This document shows positions 28,782-40,413 of a stretch of DNA of 64,000 nt, one piece after another; position 1 is the stretch's first letter; each line of letters opens with the position of its first letter. This stretch comes from Williamsoniiplasma luminosum (GTDB lineage: Bacteria > Bacillota_I > Bacilli_A > Mycoplasmatales > Mycoplasmataceae). The notes below the pieces were generated by a model. The model saw nothing but the letters and a program-made list of their open reading frames with translations, made no database searches and was not told the DNA's origin. The position numbers and the translations under genes were made by a program. The DNA is taken from contig NZ_CP024963.1 of assembly GCF_002803985.1 (NCBI RefSeq), positions 620,001 to 684,000 on the forward strand. Reading direction: 5' to 3'.

Positions 28782-30848
28782 ATGAGTAAAGATTTTTTAA
28801 AAGCATCTATAAATTACATAAAAAACCAGAGAGATCAATTTTTTATTACTGATGAACAAGCCTTAATGGAATTAATAAAAAATGCATATGATGCAGATGC
28901 TACAAATGTTGAAATTTTATTTAATGCAAAATTAAATCAAATAATTGTTTCTGATAATGGTAATGGGTTTTCTCAAGAAGATTTTCAAAATTTAAAAATT
29001 GTTGATGTTAGTAATAAAAAAACAAACGAACCAAGAATTATAAATAAAGATGGAATTTTAGAAGAAAGAATTTTTACGGGTTCAAAAGGAAATGGTTTTT
29101 TCTCATGTTTAAGATTTTGTAATCAAACAGAAATACACTCTATAAATAATTTGCATAAAAAAATAGAGTGGTGAAAATATTTAAATGATTCAAATAATGA
29201 AATAGAAGAGATAGAAATTATTGATGCTAACCCAATTGATTTTAAAAATTTTAAAACAATAATAATATTGGAAAATAAATTAAATGAGTGTTTTTCTCCT
29301 AACTTAATATATAAAGAACTTTTTGAAAATATCCAACAACAATTAGCCTATTTAACATTATCTAAAAACTTCAAAGTTAATTTTATTTTTATTCCAAGTT
29401 ATATCCAAGAACAATTAACTATTTCGGATGAAGAAAATAAAAAAATAGTAGACAAGAAAGATGTTTTTACACCATCCGATATAAAATCGGATTTTAAATT
29501 TATAGATGATAATAATTATTTTATATGAAAAATAAATGCAGAATATTTACATAAAGATAATAAAGTTTGTATTGACATTGAATACACTAAACCAATTAAT
29601 GATGAAATATACGAACCAAATAAAGTTTTTGAACAAATAAAATATCCTTTAGAAAAACAATATTATATAAACACAAATATAAATTTTGGATTAAGAAGTC
29701 TTAAACCAGAAACAGAAGATAATGATTCTATAGATGAAACTCATTTAGATAGAATTAATAATATGTTTTTAGAAAAATCAAATGAAGATAAAAATTCTAA
29801 GCCTCATAGAATCCTTTTCATAAATGGTGTAAAAAATTTTATAAATACAAAAGATTTCATTAAAGAAAAAGATGATTTTGATTTAAACACAAAAAAATCT
29901 TTAATTTATATAAGTTTTAATTTAACTAATGAAATGGGTTTAGATACAAATATGGTGAGAACCCATTTAATAGATAAAAATAAAAATAAAATAGACCAAG
30001 AATTAATTGAAATTTTTTCTAAAATAAATAACAAAATTCATGATTGTGTGAAAAAATTTTATAAAGAAAATTTAACTAATGAAGAGAAAAAAATAATTAG
30101 AATTAACAAAGAGATTGATAGAAAGCCGCTAAAAATTAAGGCTGAAATAGCAAAAAACATTAGATCATCAACATTGGACATGTGAAATAATTTGGGCGAT
30201 AGACATATAATAGATCATAGAGTTGATTACATTCGTAAGATATTATCGGAAATTTATAAAATAACTACCAACAAAGAAGTTGATAAAAAAATACTAATAA
30301 AATACGAATATACATTTTATGCATTAATAAGAATGTTTAGCGAAATCTTTCTTGTGTATTATATTATTTGAAACTTTGAGGTTGTTTATAAGAATAATGA
30401 AATAAAATATTTTTTTAGTATATTTAATAAAACAAATAATTCAGATGATCTAGAATTAGATGATAAAAAATTCGAATCGATAATTTCAATTTTAAAAACT
30501 ATAGCAGAAATCGAAAACAATATAAAAACTAAAGAAAATAAGAGTTTTGCCGATTACTTAAAAAAATATAAAGATGGGTCAAAAATTAAACGTCGTTTTA
30601 AAGCAATTGAAATAAAGACAAAATATAAGGATTTTCCGAATGAATTGATTGATTTTGCGGATGAAATAATTCAAGATTTTAATATTGAGAAATATGATTT
30701 TAAAATAATGCAAAAGAACATTTCCTATATAAATGACATTATTCATGGTAATGACTTTGATTCTAATAAGAAAGATGATCTTCATGATGGTATATCTAAA
30801 ATGTTTAATGTATTTTCTAAAATGATAAATAAAATGAATAATAGCTAA
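28782..30848 (+). CDS. GHKL ATPase of MORC/Hsp90-like type (688 aa), putative defence protein
   Basis: The N-terminal domain has the Bergerat ATP-binding motifs: ELIKNAYDADAT (N box) near residue 29, VSDNGNGFS (DxGxG) near residue 56 and GSKGNGFFS (GxxGxG) near residue 104. The rest, about 550 residues, shows no histidine-kinase, MutL or topoisomerase hallmark; it is helical and Lys/Asn-rich. Stand-alone ATPases of this build are found beside restriction systems as MORC-like proteins. The PLD-helicase, methyltransferase and DUF262 nuclease 5 kb away support a defence role, which remains inference. Its codons are even more A/T-biased than neighbouring household genes, hinting at transfer. Confidence 0.75.
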
Positions 30849-30946
30849 AATAACTTAATGTAATTTTTTAAGTTACAGTTAATTCTTTTTCAGAACACAT
30901 AATCAAAATCACAATAAAACGGTTTTTAAGATTATGTGTAAAGAAA

Positions 30947-31176
30947 ATGGATTTTATTATGGCTAGAAAATATAATCATAGAGAAAAAAAATTTAGAATT
31001 CAAAAATGTAAAATTTTGTAGTTTTATACGATATTTCATACCCATCATTTGCAAAATTAGTTAAACAACATAATTCTTTTGATTATGTTGTAATTTCTTA
31101 AGAAGAAACAACAAACCTCGATTTAGATAATAATTTAATAGGCTGTAAATTGGCAAAAATAAATGGGAGTTTATAA
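30947..31176 (+). pseudogene. Possible decayed gene remnant
   Basis: A start at 30947/30959 gives MARKYNHREKKFRIQKC, then a stop; a shifted frame continues as VLYDISYPSFAKLVKQHN, a stop at about 31100, and then EETTNLDLDNNLIGCKLA to 31176. Protein-like runs in broken frames suggest a degraded gene. Two 10-bp inverted repeats (near 30895-30940 and 31065-31090) lie in the same stretch. Nothing else is seen in 30849-31195. Confidence 0.3.
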
Positions 31177-31195
31177 ATTTTGTGTAAATTCATTT

Positions 31196-31957
31196 TTAAA
31201 GTTTTATTCAATTTTTATGTCATAGATCTTCGATATTATATTTTGAAAAAATATTTGAGTAAAAAATAAAATCAAAACATTTTTCCATAATTTCTCTTTG
31301 ATCTTCTTTATTTTTAGTAAAATAATTTAAATTTAGTTCATGCCTACCTTCTCTAGTTTTTCTTAATTTCATATATTTAGGAGTATCTTTTGCAGAAGTG
31401 CTAAAACCACCAATACTAGTAATTGCTATAAATCATTCTGGGCTTGTATAATTTACGGTCAATGTCGAAAAATGCAATTTAAATACAATCATAAATAATT
31501 GTGCCATCATTGCATCAGGTTGTTGGATATCGTATCCAAATCTTTCACCACGAACTAAATTTTTAAATAACATTATTTGATTATCTTTAAAAAAATCATT
31601 TATCATTTCTCCTATTCAAAATCCTTTGTGATTTCATTTAATACCTTCTTTGTGTATTTTTGATCATTTATTATCAGAATAATATTTTCAATTAATAATA
31701 ATTTCCTTTTTACCATTTCTATCAATTGTAATTCTTTTCTCTACTTCTAAATCAAATGTTCTAAATCCGGAATTTTGAGTTGTTGTCATTATCGAAAAAT
31801 CAATAACAATATACTTTTCATTTCAATCGTCTACATTGCATTCATCAACACTTATTTGAAACTTATCGTCGTTAATAGCTATCATATCAATTGCATTCTT
31901 TGAAAAAGGCATTAAAGTAGGCGACACACCCAACAATAAATAATAAATTTTTTTCAT
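31196..31957 (-). CDS. Hypothetical protein in defence island (253 aa)
   Basis: A 253-residue protein starting MKKIYYLLLGVSPTL behind GAGGTGA, with eight TGA-Trp codons. The first 20 residues are mildly hydrophobic but lack a lipobox or clear cleavage site. The body is mixed alpha/beta with segments such as GIKWNHKGFWIGEMIND. It lies convergent to the MORC-like ATPase gene. No family recognised. Confidence 0.6.
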
Positions 31958-32061
31958 TTTTTCACCTCATCATTATTATAAAATGCTTTTTTCCTGTGAT
32001 TTATAATTTTTTTGAATGTGTTCATTGGTTTATAATATTGATAACGAAAATAACATTTAAG

Positions 32062-32108
32062 TTTTAAACTATTTTAAATATTTTTAATAAATTTTAAACT
32101 ATTTTAAA
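32062..32108 (+). promoter_or_regulatory. Direct-repeat operator before DeoR-type regulator
   Basis: TTTTAAACTATTTTAAA occurs at 32062-32078 and again at 32092-32108, 30 bases apart (about three helical turns). The second copy covers the -35 position for the extended -10 TGTTATATT (TATATT at 32117-32122). This fits a regulator binding site and autoregulation of the operon. Confidence 0.5.
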
Positions 32109-32142
32109 ACTCGTGTTATATTATGGATAGGAGGGTTTTATT

Positions 32143-32877
32143 TTGTTAAAAGATGAAAGAAGAGAAAAAATCATTAAAATCATTAAGGAAAAAGACTTTG
32201 TTCAAAACAAAGTGTTAGCCGAATTAACTAATTCAACTATTCAAACGATTATATCTGATGTTAATGAATTGCATAACGAAGGACAAATTATTAAAGTTTA
32301 TGGCGGAGCTAAATCTTTAAATTCGAATTCTAAAAAAATGCAAGAACATTTTGATGAAGAAAAAAGCAGAATCAATCTTGGTGCAAAAGATCTAATTGCT
32401 AAAAAAGCTGTTGAATTAATCGAAGATGGAGATTTAATCTTTATTGATACAGGTACTTCTACTAAACAAATGATTAAATATTTAATCAATAAAAATATCA
32501 CCATTGTCACTAATGGATATTCTATTGCGCTTGAGTTGATAGAATTAGATTTTGAAGTTTGTTTAGTTGGTGGGGTGATCATTCCATCAACCCATGCAAC
32601 TGCTGGAGAATTATCATTAAAATTTATCGATAATTTTTATTTTAATAAATCTTTTATCGGAATGAACAGTCTTGATGAAAATAATTTCTATACCACTAAC
32701 ATTAAAGAAGCTATGGTTAAAGAACGAGTGATAAAAAATTCTGAAAAATCTTTTATTCTAATGGACTCAAGTAAATTTAATTCTAAAAATAAAATTAAAG
32801 TCGAAACCAAAAATGCTACAACATTAATAAGTGAAAATACACCCTCTGAATACAAAGGAAATTTTATTCCTGCTTAA
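32143..32877 (+). CDS. DeoR-family sugar operon repressor (244 aa)
   Basis: The start is TTG at 32143, seven bases after AGGAGGG; no in-frame ATG fits. Residues 1-55 are the winged helix (MLKDERREKIIKIIKE, recognition helix around TIQTIISDVNELHNEG, then IIKVYGGAK). Residues 75-230 are the DeoR sugar-phosphate sensor fold with IDTGTSTKQMIKYL, IVTNGYSIALEL and LVGGVIIPSTHATAG. It should repress the following PTS-kinase operon until a phosphorylated sugar binds. Confidence 0.88.
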   Translation: MLKDERREKIIKIIKEKDFVQNKVLAELTNSTIQTIISDVNELHNEGQIIKVYGGAKSLNSNSKKMQEHFDEEKSRINLGAKDLIAKKAVELIEDGDLIFIDTGTSTKQMIKYLINKNITIVTNGYSIALELIELDFEVCLVGGVIIPSTHATAGELSLKFIDNFYFNKSFIGMNSLDENNFYTTNIKEAMVKERVIKNSEKSFILMDSSKFNSKNKIKVETKNATTLISENTPSEYKGNFIPA

Positions 32878-32905
32878 AATTTATAAGCAAAAAAGGAGAA
32901 ATTCT

Positions 32906-35113
32906 ATGAATAAACATAATAAGCATGAATTGCTTGTTCATAATATCTTAGAAAAAATTGGTGGATTTAATAATGTTAAAGATGTTTATCATTGTGCGAC
33001 TAGAATGCGTTTGGCATTACACGATCCTAACATTCCAGTCGTCGAAGAATTAAAAACAATCACTAATTTAAAAGGTGCATTATGGTCTAATGGTGAGTTA
33101 CAACTCATAATTGGACCAGATGTATCAATAGTTACGGAAATATTTAAAAAAGAAATTGCAAAAACCCCAAAGAAGAATTTGAACGAATTTGAAATTCATT
33201 ATGAGAACAAAAACATAAAACAAAATGTAGCATGATACAAAAGATTTATTAAATCTATATCAGCGATTTTTGGACCCTTAATCCCATTTTTAATTGGGGT
33301 TGGTCTATTAATGGCCTTTCAACAATTATTAATTAGATCCGGATTAGGATCTGATTCAACAATTAAAGATGCCGTTCTAGGTAAAGATTATAATGTTTTT
33401 GATTTAGTTCTTAACATAATAGCGAGTACAGGCTTTAAAATGATGGGTGTAATCGCTTTGTGATCAACAGTTAGATATTTAGGTGGAAAAACACCAATCG
33501 CCATCGCTTTGGGGCTAATAATGGTCTCTCCAATTATTCCAATTGATGGAATTAAATTATTTGAACTAGGTAATTGAGAAATTATTTTAAAACCGTTCCA
33601 TTCAACAATTTTAGCCTTCATTTTAATTGGGGTTGTTATTGCTTATTTTCAAAAAATAATGGAAAAATATCTTAATTCAACAGTTAATTTTTTATTAAAT
33701 CCATTTCTATCATTATTCATAGGAGGGTTGTTAGCATTCTTTGTATTCGGACCTGTGATGGGAGTTGTTGAATCATCCCTATTAACTGCATTTAATTGAT
33801 TTATGGGCTTGCCATTCGGAATTGGAGCTTTAATTGTTGGTTTAACTTGACAACCATTGGTTGTGTTGGGTGTACATAATATTTTATTCTTTGCCGCCGT
33901 AACTGCTTTAGGTCAACCTGGTGCTAACCCATCAATATTTTTAGCAGCAGCTTTTGCTGCAGCTTGAGCACAAATGGGGGCAACCATTGGAGTTGCATTA
34001 CGAAGCCGTAAAGCAACTGATAAGTCTGCTGCAGTTGCAGCTGCTGTTCCTGGAATTATTTCGGGTCCAACTGAATCATGTATTTATGCTGTTAATTTAC
34101 CAAGATTAATTCCATTTATAACTGGAGTATTAGCTGGGGGAATCGGTGCTTGAGCGATTGGAATTTTTGGTGTTGGTTTAAATAATCTAGCCGGACTAGG
34201 AGGAATCGTTGGTTTCCTAGCATATACTGATAAACTAGTTTATGCTATTATCATTGATTTATCAGCATTTGCTTTGGGAATAATTTTAACAGTCCTTTTG
34301 TGAAAAGAAGAAAAAAATGAAAAAACCTTAGCAACAATTACTACTAGATCATTTGCTAAAGAAGAATTCTTAAAAAGCAAAATTGACTTTAATGCGAATG
34401 AATTGATTCATTTACTTAAACATCTAAAAAACAACAAAAATTATGAAGAAGCAATTAAAAGATTAGAATTTTTAAAAATTATCTTAGAAAAATATGACCA
34501 AGAATTAACAAATAAAATAAATCAATTCATTGACAATCTTCAGAATAAAAATTTGGATAAAAAGTTAATTAATGAAATTATTCAAAAAGCGAAATTGATT
34601 CAATCAGAAGATCAATCGAATTTAAATCAAATATATTTAGACATTCAAGCTGAATTGAAAAACCTAAAAATTCTAAAAACAGAATTAAAAAAATATGGAA
34701 AATCTAAACTGGTTGTCAAAAATAATTTAGAATTCAAATTAAAAAAACTTTTAGAAAAACAAGAAGATCATGATGCAAAATCATTTAACAAAAACCAAAA
34801 GTTGATAAATTCTAATGAAGCAAATAAATCAATAGTAGTTAATTCCTTTAAAAATAAAGACTCTCAATTAGATAAAATTCAAAACTTAGAAACAAAAATT
34901 AAAACAATAACAACAGATATTGAAAATAGTCGTTTATATCTAAGCGAAATCACTGAAAAGTATTATCAAAATTTTGAAAAACAAGTTGAAAAAGTTGAAT
35001 TAATTAAAAATAAAGATCTTTCAAAATTTAAAGCATTATATTTTAATGATATTCACAAGTTAGAAATTTCCGAAAAATTAATTAATCCAAAAGTTGCATT
35101 AAATCAAAAGTAA
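32906..35113 (+). CDS. PTS EIIBC, glucose superfamily, with ~260-residue coiled-coil tail (735 aa)
   Basis: EIIB at residues 1-90 with the phosphorylated Cys30 in YHCATRMRL. EIIC at about 110-475 with ten or so hydrophobic segments and the family segment GPTESCIYAVNLPR near residue 391. From about residue 476 to 735 the protein is charged coiled coil. AAAGGAG precedes the ATG at 32906. It imports and phosphorylates a sugar using HPr and a separate EIIA. The downstream PfkB-type kinase suggests the product is phosphorylated again; the sugar is not certain because EIIB belongs to the glucose and not the fructose family. Confidence 0.88.
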
Positions 35114-35143
35114 AATATAAACATAGAAAGAAAAAATTCAAAT

Positions 35144-36079
35144 ATGGCAAATAATATATACGTAATTTCGTTAAGTCCTGCAATTGATTACATTTTAAAA
35201 TTTGATGAACTAATTAAAGATAAAACAAATAGACCTTATTTTACAGAAATGTACCCAGCTGGTAAAGGAATTCATGTTTCGATGATTTTAAATAATTTAA
35301 ATGTAAAAAATGAATCAATCATTTTTTCTAATGGTGATTTTGAAAATTATTTTTATACTAATTTAGACAAAATCAACATTAAATATAAAAAATTTAAATC
35401 AGAAGGAGATATTAGAATTAATTTAAAACTAATTGATGCTCAACAAACCGAATGTAGTGTTCAGGCTCCAAGTATTAATCAAATCGAAATTAATAAAATG
35501 AAAGAATATTTGAAAAATAATCTTCAAGAAGGTGATTATGTAATTGCTACTGGTAGTGTTCCATCAAATATGTCTAATATTTATTCAGAGATTGTCGAAC
35601 TTACTAATTCCTTAAAAGGACATTGTGTTATTGATGCTTTTGGCGAATCGTTAAATTTGTGCATAGATAAAAAACCTTTTTTAATAAAACCCAATCTTGA
35701 AGAATTGGCTTTTACAACGAAAATGCAAATATCAAATGAAAAAGAAATAATTCAAGCAGCACAATCATTATTAAAAAAAGGCGCTCAAAATATTTTAATT
35801 TCAATGGGCAGTGATGGAGGGATTTTTATAAATAAAAATCAAATTTTAAAATGTCCAATTGGTAATTGAAATAAACAAACCGTTAATGTTGCTGGAGCCG
35901 GGGATAGCATGTTGGGTGGTTTTATCAGTGAATTTATAAAAACGAATGACTACACCCAAGCTTTAAAGAAATCGATTATTTGCGGAAGTGCAACAGCTTA
36001 TTCGAATAAAATTGCATCAATAGAATTAATTAATGAACTTACTGTACCCATCGAAGATATTAAAGTTACAAATTTATAG
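35144..36079 (+). CDS. PfkB-family sugar-phosphate kinase (1-phosphofructokinase/tagatose-6-P kinase type, 311 aa)
   Basis: N-terminus YVISLSPAIDYILKFD and YPAGKGIHVSMILNNL fit the FruK/LacC branch; VIATGSVPSNMS is near residue 136, NLEELAF near 187, and the catalytic VAGAGDSMLGGF near residue 247. It phosphorylates a hexose phosphate to a bisphosphate, feeding aldolase. It is 30 bases after the PTS gene in the DeoR-regulated operon. Whether the substrate is fructose-1-P or tagatose-6-P cannot be decided here. Confidence 0.85.
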
Positions 36080-36081
36080 CA

Positions 36082-36138
36082 AAAAATGAAAGCATGACTT
36101 ACGAGGCGACCAACCTACAAAAGTAATGCTTTCATTTT
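36082..36138 (+). terminator. Operon terminator with large loop
   Basis: A 14-bp stem (AAAAATGAAAGCAT) pairs 36082-36095 with 36125-36138 around a 29-base loop of higher G+C than its surroundings. Confidence 0.65.
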
Positions 36139-36235
36139 TAACTTTTAATAAAATAGAGATTTTGTTTTATTTTTTGTAGTAAAAATCGAGTTTTTTAACA
36201 ATTATTTTTTCGTTTTTATCTGTTAAACTGTTTAT

Positions 36236-39031
36236 ATGAATACTGTTAAACAAAATGAATTTATTTTTAAAAAATTAGAAGCATATATTAAAAAAGAAAA
36301 TAATAATGTCGAAGAAATTAAGATTATCTCACCATTTATTTCTAAAAAAGGAATTAAATTTATGCAGGAAATAATCGATGAAGCCAAAGCTTTAAAAACT
36401 TTTAAAATTATTACTACAACATTTGATGGAACATCTAAATTTTTGGACTTACATGCGCTTAAAACTTTTAAAAAACAAAATAAAAAAGTTGAAATTATAA
36501 TTGAAAACTCTTATTTGTTAAATATGGAAAGATTACATTCTAAAAATATTATTTTTGTAAAAAGTGAAAATAATAATTCTTCTGCTTTTGTCGGATCATC
36601 AAATATGACAGATAAAGGATTAAAAACCGGGAAAGAGTCTAGTGTTAGAGTTGATTCAAATTTTAATCCTAGATTATTTGAAAAAATTAATAATTATTTT
36701 GACATGCTTTGAGAAGATGATCTTCATTTTTTTAATATTACAAATCAAGATATGCTAAATATTGTTGAAAGTAAAATGGAAAGATTTAAAAACCAATTTA
36801 TTAAACCTGATTTGAAAGATACAGATTTTCATTCCATTGTTACCAAAAATGAACCTATGCAACTTTTTGAATACCAAAAAGTTGCAATTAATAAAATTTT
36901 TGAAAATATAAATAATGGAAATAAAAAACATCTGTTGGTAATGGCAACGGGAACTGGCAAAACGTTTACAATTATGTCTTTTGTTAAACAATATTATGAG
37001 AATCCTGATGTTCATAAAAATCACGATTTACCTAAAGTTTTATATTTAGCACCAAAAAATGAAATTTTGGAACAAGCAATAATAAGTTTAAAAAATACAT
37101 TTAGCGAAATTCAAAACGATGATATATTTAAATTTTTCAATAGTTTAAATCAAAGTAATAATTATAAAAATGAAGCTTTCATCTTTTCATCATACCAATC
37201 AGCTCTTTTTAATCAAGAATGACTAGTTAATCAGCATTTTGATTTAGTTATTATTGATGAAGTTCACCATTCAGAAGCTTCTGGATTAAAAGATGTTATT
37301 TCTAAAATAGATAAAAACACAAAACATATAATTGGTTTGACTGCTACTCCAGAAAGAACCGATGGCGTTAATATAGCTTCATACTTTGATAATCAAATTC
37401 TTTTTAATATGTCTTTGCACGAAGCTATAGATTCGGGCCATTTATCAGATTTTGATTATTTCTTTGTTGATGATACTTCTACTGTTTTAACTGGTTTAGA
37501 TATTAATAAAGATTTAACTAAATTAGCAAAACAATTAAACACCAAAAACAGACATGAATTAATTTTAAAAACTATTAATGAAAAAATTATCCCATATGAA
37601 GATGATGATGTTAAGGCTATATTATTTTGTGTAAATATTGAGCATGCCCAAAACACATCAGATTTTTTAGAGACACAAAATCTTAAATCAAAAGCGCTAA
37701 CTTCTAATAGTAATGATAAAGAAAGAAAAGAAATTTTAGAAAATTTTAAAAAAGGAAACATAAATTTTCTTTGCGTTGTTGACATTTTTAATGAAGGAAT
37801 TGATATTCCTGAAATTAACAATATTTTATTCTTAAGACCAACTTCGTCTTTTTTGATTTATATTCAACAATTTGGTCGTGGTCTTAGAAAACAAGAAAAT
37901 AAGGTTTTATCAGTTTATGATTTTGTAAATAATGTAGATCTAAAAGTTAATAAAAAATATCATCCATTTTGATTAACTAAACTATTAATGGGTGATAACA
38001 TTAAAAACACAACTCAAATTATTTCTAGCATTAAAGATAATGAATTTAATACAAGGGAAAAATGAATGCCAGGAAATTCAATTGTTCATTTTAATCCAAT
38101 GAATAAAAAAATAATAATTGATAAATTAAAAGAATATGCCAAATTTAATGCATTTGATTCATTATTTGATAGTTATTTTGAAAAAATTAATACGTATGAT
38201 GAGTATGAAGAATTCTTCTTTAATAGTCAGCTAGAAACATACGAATTTTACCAAAAATTAAATCAAGAAAATTTAATTAGCAATCAAGAAAATTTGGAAA
38301 TAGGTTCGAAAGACAAAGACATATTAATGAATTTTTCGACTTTAAATCATCAGAAAATAATTGAAGAATTTTTAAAAATTATAAAAACAGAAAATAAAGT
38401 TGATCCTTTTTTAGAAGAATTATTTATATCTTATTTTTATACTAACAGAACCACAGTTAATAAATATAAACCAAATTTAACTCGAGCACTGGAAACAATT
38501 TTTTCTAAAACAGAATTGTTAAGAGAACTTGAATATCTTTTAACATTTAAGTTAAATAATGAAGTTTTGATTCCTAATGAACTTAATGACTTTAATAAAA
38601 TGATTTTATCTCAATTTCAAATGCAAGTTATCATGAATGATTATTCTAAAAATGGAACGATTGAGGCTAAAACAATTATGAAAGGTGTTCAAGAAATATC
38701 TAATAAAATATTTATTAATGCAGGAGAAAATACACAAAATTCTAAATTTGGTCATAAAAATTATTTTGATGAAAATGAAAATATTCTTCATTGGGATTCT
38801 CCTGATGGGTGATCCTTAGATAATCAAAAATCTAAAGATTTACTGGCAATATTAAACAATAATCTCCCAGTATATATTATTTACAAAAGCAATAAAATAA
38901 TAGAAAAATTTAACACTAAAAAGTACGGAACTTTTATCGGACTCGTAGATCACATTTTGCAAAAAAATGAGATAAAAACTGAAAATGGAATCAAAAAAAT
39001 CCAATTTCAATTCAAAATCAAGCCTTTATAG
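36236..39031 (+). CDS. PLD-nuclease/SF2 helicase fusion (931 aa), restriction or defence enzyme
   Basis: Residues 1-155 are a phospholipase-D-type nuclease domain with HSK at 101-103 and GSSNMTDKG at about 120-128 (HxK...GSxN). Helicase follows: Walker A MATGTGKTFT near 237, IIDEVHHSEA near 340, LTATPERTDG near 367, and QQFGRGLRKQ near 545. The last ~320 residues resemble the C-terminal module of PLD-helicase proteins annotated with DUF3427. This architecture is typical of ATP-dependent DNA-cutting defence enzymes. A methyltransferase gene follows 75 bases later, suggesting restriction-modification. Target sequence unknown; four TGA-Trp codons. Confidence 0.82.
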
Positions 39032-39040
39032 GCTTTTTTA
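39020..39040 (+). terminator. Hairpin overlapping stop codon of PLD-helicase gene
   Basis: AAGCC/GGCTT stem with short loop, followed by TTTTTA; it separates the helicase transcript from the methyltransferase pair. Confidence 0.5.
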
Positions 39041-39054
39041 TTTTTTGGCTCTTG

Positions 39055-39071
39055 AAAAAAAAAAAAAAAAA
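39055..39071 (+). repeat. A17 homopolymer before methyltransferase gene
   Basis: Seventeen A in a row at 39055-39071, ending 35 bases before the methyltransferase ATG, where a promoter is expected (TAAAAT at 39101-39106 abuts the start). Slippage here could change promoter spacing. Confidence 0.85.
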
Positions 39072-39106
39072 GATAACCTTTTTATATGCGAAGGGTTAGA
39101 TAAAAT

Positions 39107-40411
39107 ATGGAAAAAATTAGAGTTTTTGAAACATTTGCAGGTATTGGAGCACAACATAAAGCATTAGAAATTTTAAAACAAAAAAAGATAATGGATTATG
39201 AAATTGTTGCTACTAGTGAATGGGATGTTTGAGCCAATATTTCTTATCATGCAATTCATAATCATAATCAAAACATTGCAAAAAATTTATCTGATCAAGA
39301 AATTCATAATTTTTTAAAAACCTTCACTCTCTCTTTAGATTCAAAAACACCAGCCAAATTTGAATCAATTAAAAAATTAAGTCGAGAGAATAAAGAAGTG
39401 TTATATTCATCATTAAAATTAAATAACAACTTATCTGATATTACAAAAATTAATGGTCAGGAACTGTATCAAAAAACTAAAGGTTTTGATTTGTTAACAT
39501 ATTCATTTCCTTGCCAAGATTTATCAACAGCTGGAAGTTTTCATGGTGGAAATAGAGGTATGAGTAAAGATTCAGGCACTAGGTCTGGTCTACTTTGAGA
39601 AATTGAAAGAATTTTAAAAGAACTTAAAACAAATGGTGAATTACCTAAATTTTTATTGTTAGAAAATGTTAGGAATATGCTTTCTTCTAAACATATTGAA
39701 GATTATAAAGTTTGACTTAAATTTTTAAAAAAACTAGGTTACAACACTCAAACATATTTATTGAACGCTGAAGATTTCGGCACGCCACAAAAAAGAACAA
39801 GAGTTTTTGCTTTAAGTGTTTTAAAAGCTGGAGATAATTTCAAAGATACACTTTCTACAATAAAAGAAGTTGTAGAAAGTGAAAATGTGCCAAATTCTGT
39901 TTCTGATCTTTTTGAGATAACTAAAAAAATAAATGAAATTATAAAAGTTGATTATAAAGAATTGAATCAAGAACAAATTAAGGAATTTATGTCATCAGTT
40001 CCCAATGACACTCCATCTAGAAGAAGGATGTATGAAGAAAACCCAAAATTATTTTGTTCTAATCAAGAAAAAAAGATTAAAACAAAAGTTAGAAGAGATG
40101 AAGCGGGTTTTTTACCCAATTGTAGAACCATTACAACAAAACAAGACAGAAATCCAAATGCTGGAGTTATTGATATAAAAGGTTCTGATTTAGAAAAACA
40201 AATAAATCAAATTGGTTTAATCAATAAATCGAAATATCGATTTTTAACACCAAGAGAATGTTATATGTTCATGGGTTTTGAAGAAAAAGACTTTGAAAAT
40301 GTTTTGAAAAATTTTAACAAAAAAGATATTTTGTTAAGACAAGCAGGTAATTCTATTGCTGTAAATGTATTGGTGGGAATTTTTAACCACATGAATGAAT
40401 TAGGAGAATAA
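39107..40411 (+). CDS. DNA (cytosine-5) methyltransferase (434 aa)
   Basis: The motif order is complete: I FETFAGIGAQHKALE near residue 7, II around TSEWD, IV SFPCQDLS near 135 with the catalytic Cys, VI LLENVRNM near 184, VIII GTPQKRTRVFA near 222, and IX-X RECYMFMGF and RQAGNSIAVNVL near 416. A target-recognition region of about 150 residues lies between VIII and IX. It methylates C5 of cytosine in a sequence that cannot be read from the protein. TAAAATATGG suggests a leaderless start. The next gene starts 2 bases after its stop. Confidence 0.95.
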
Positions 40412-40413
40412 TT

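Noticed and set aside
32153-32160. ATG start for the DeoR-type regulator
   Set aside because: This ATG is in a different frame; the TTG at 32143 has correct spacing to AGGAGGG and yields the complete winged helix.
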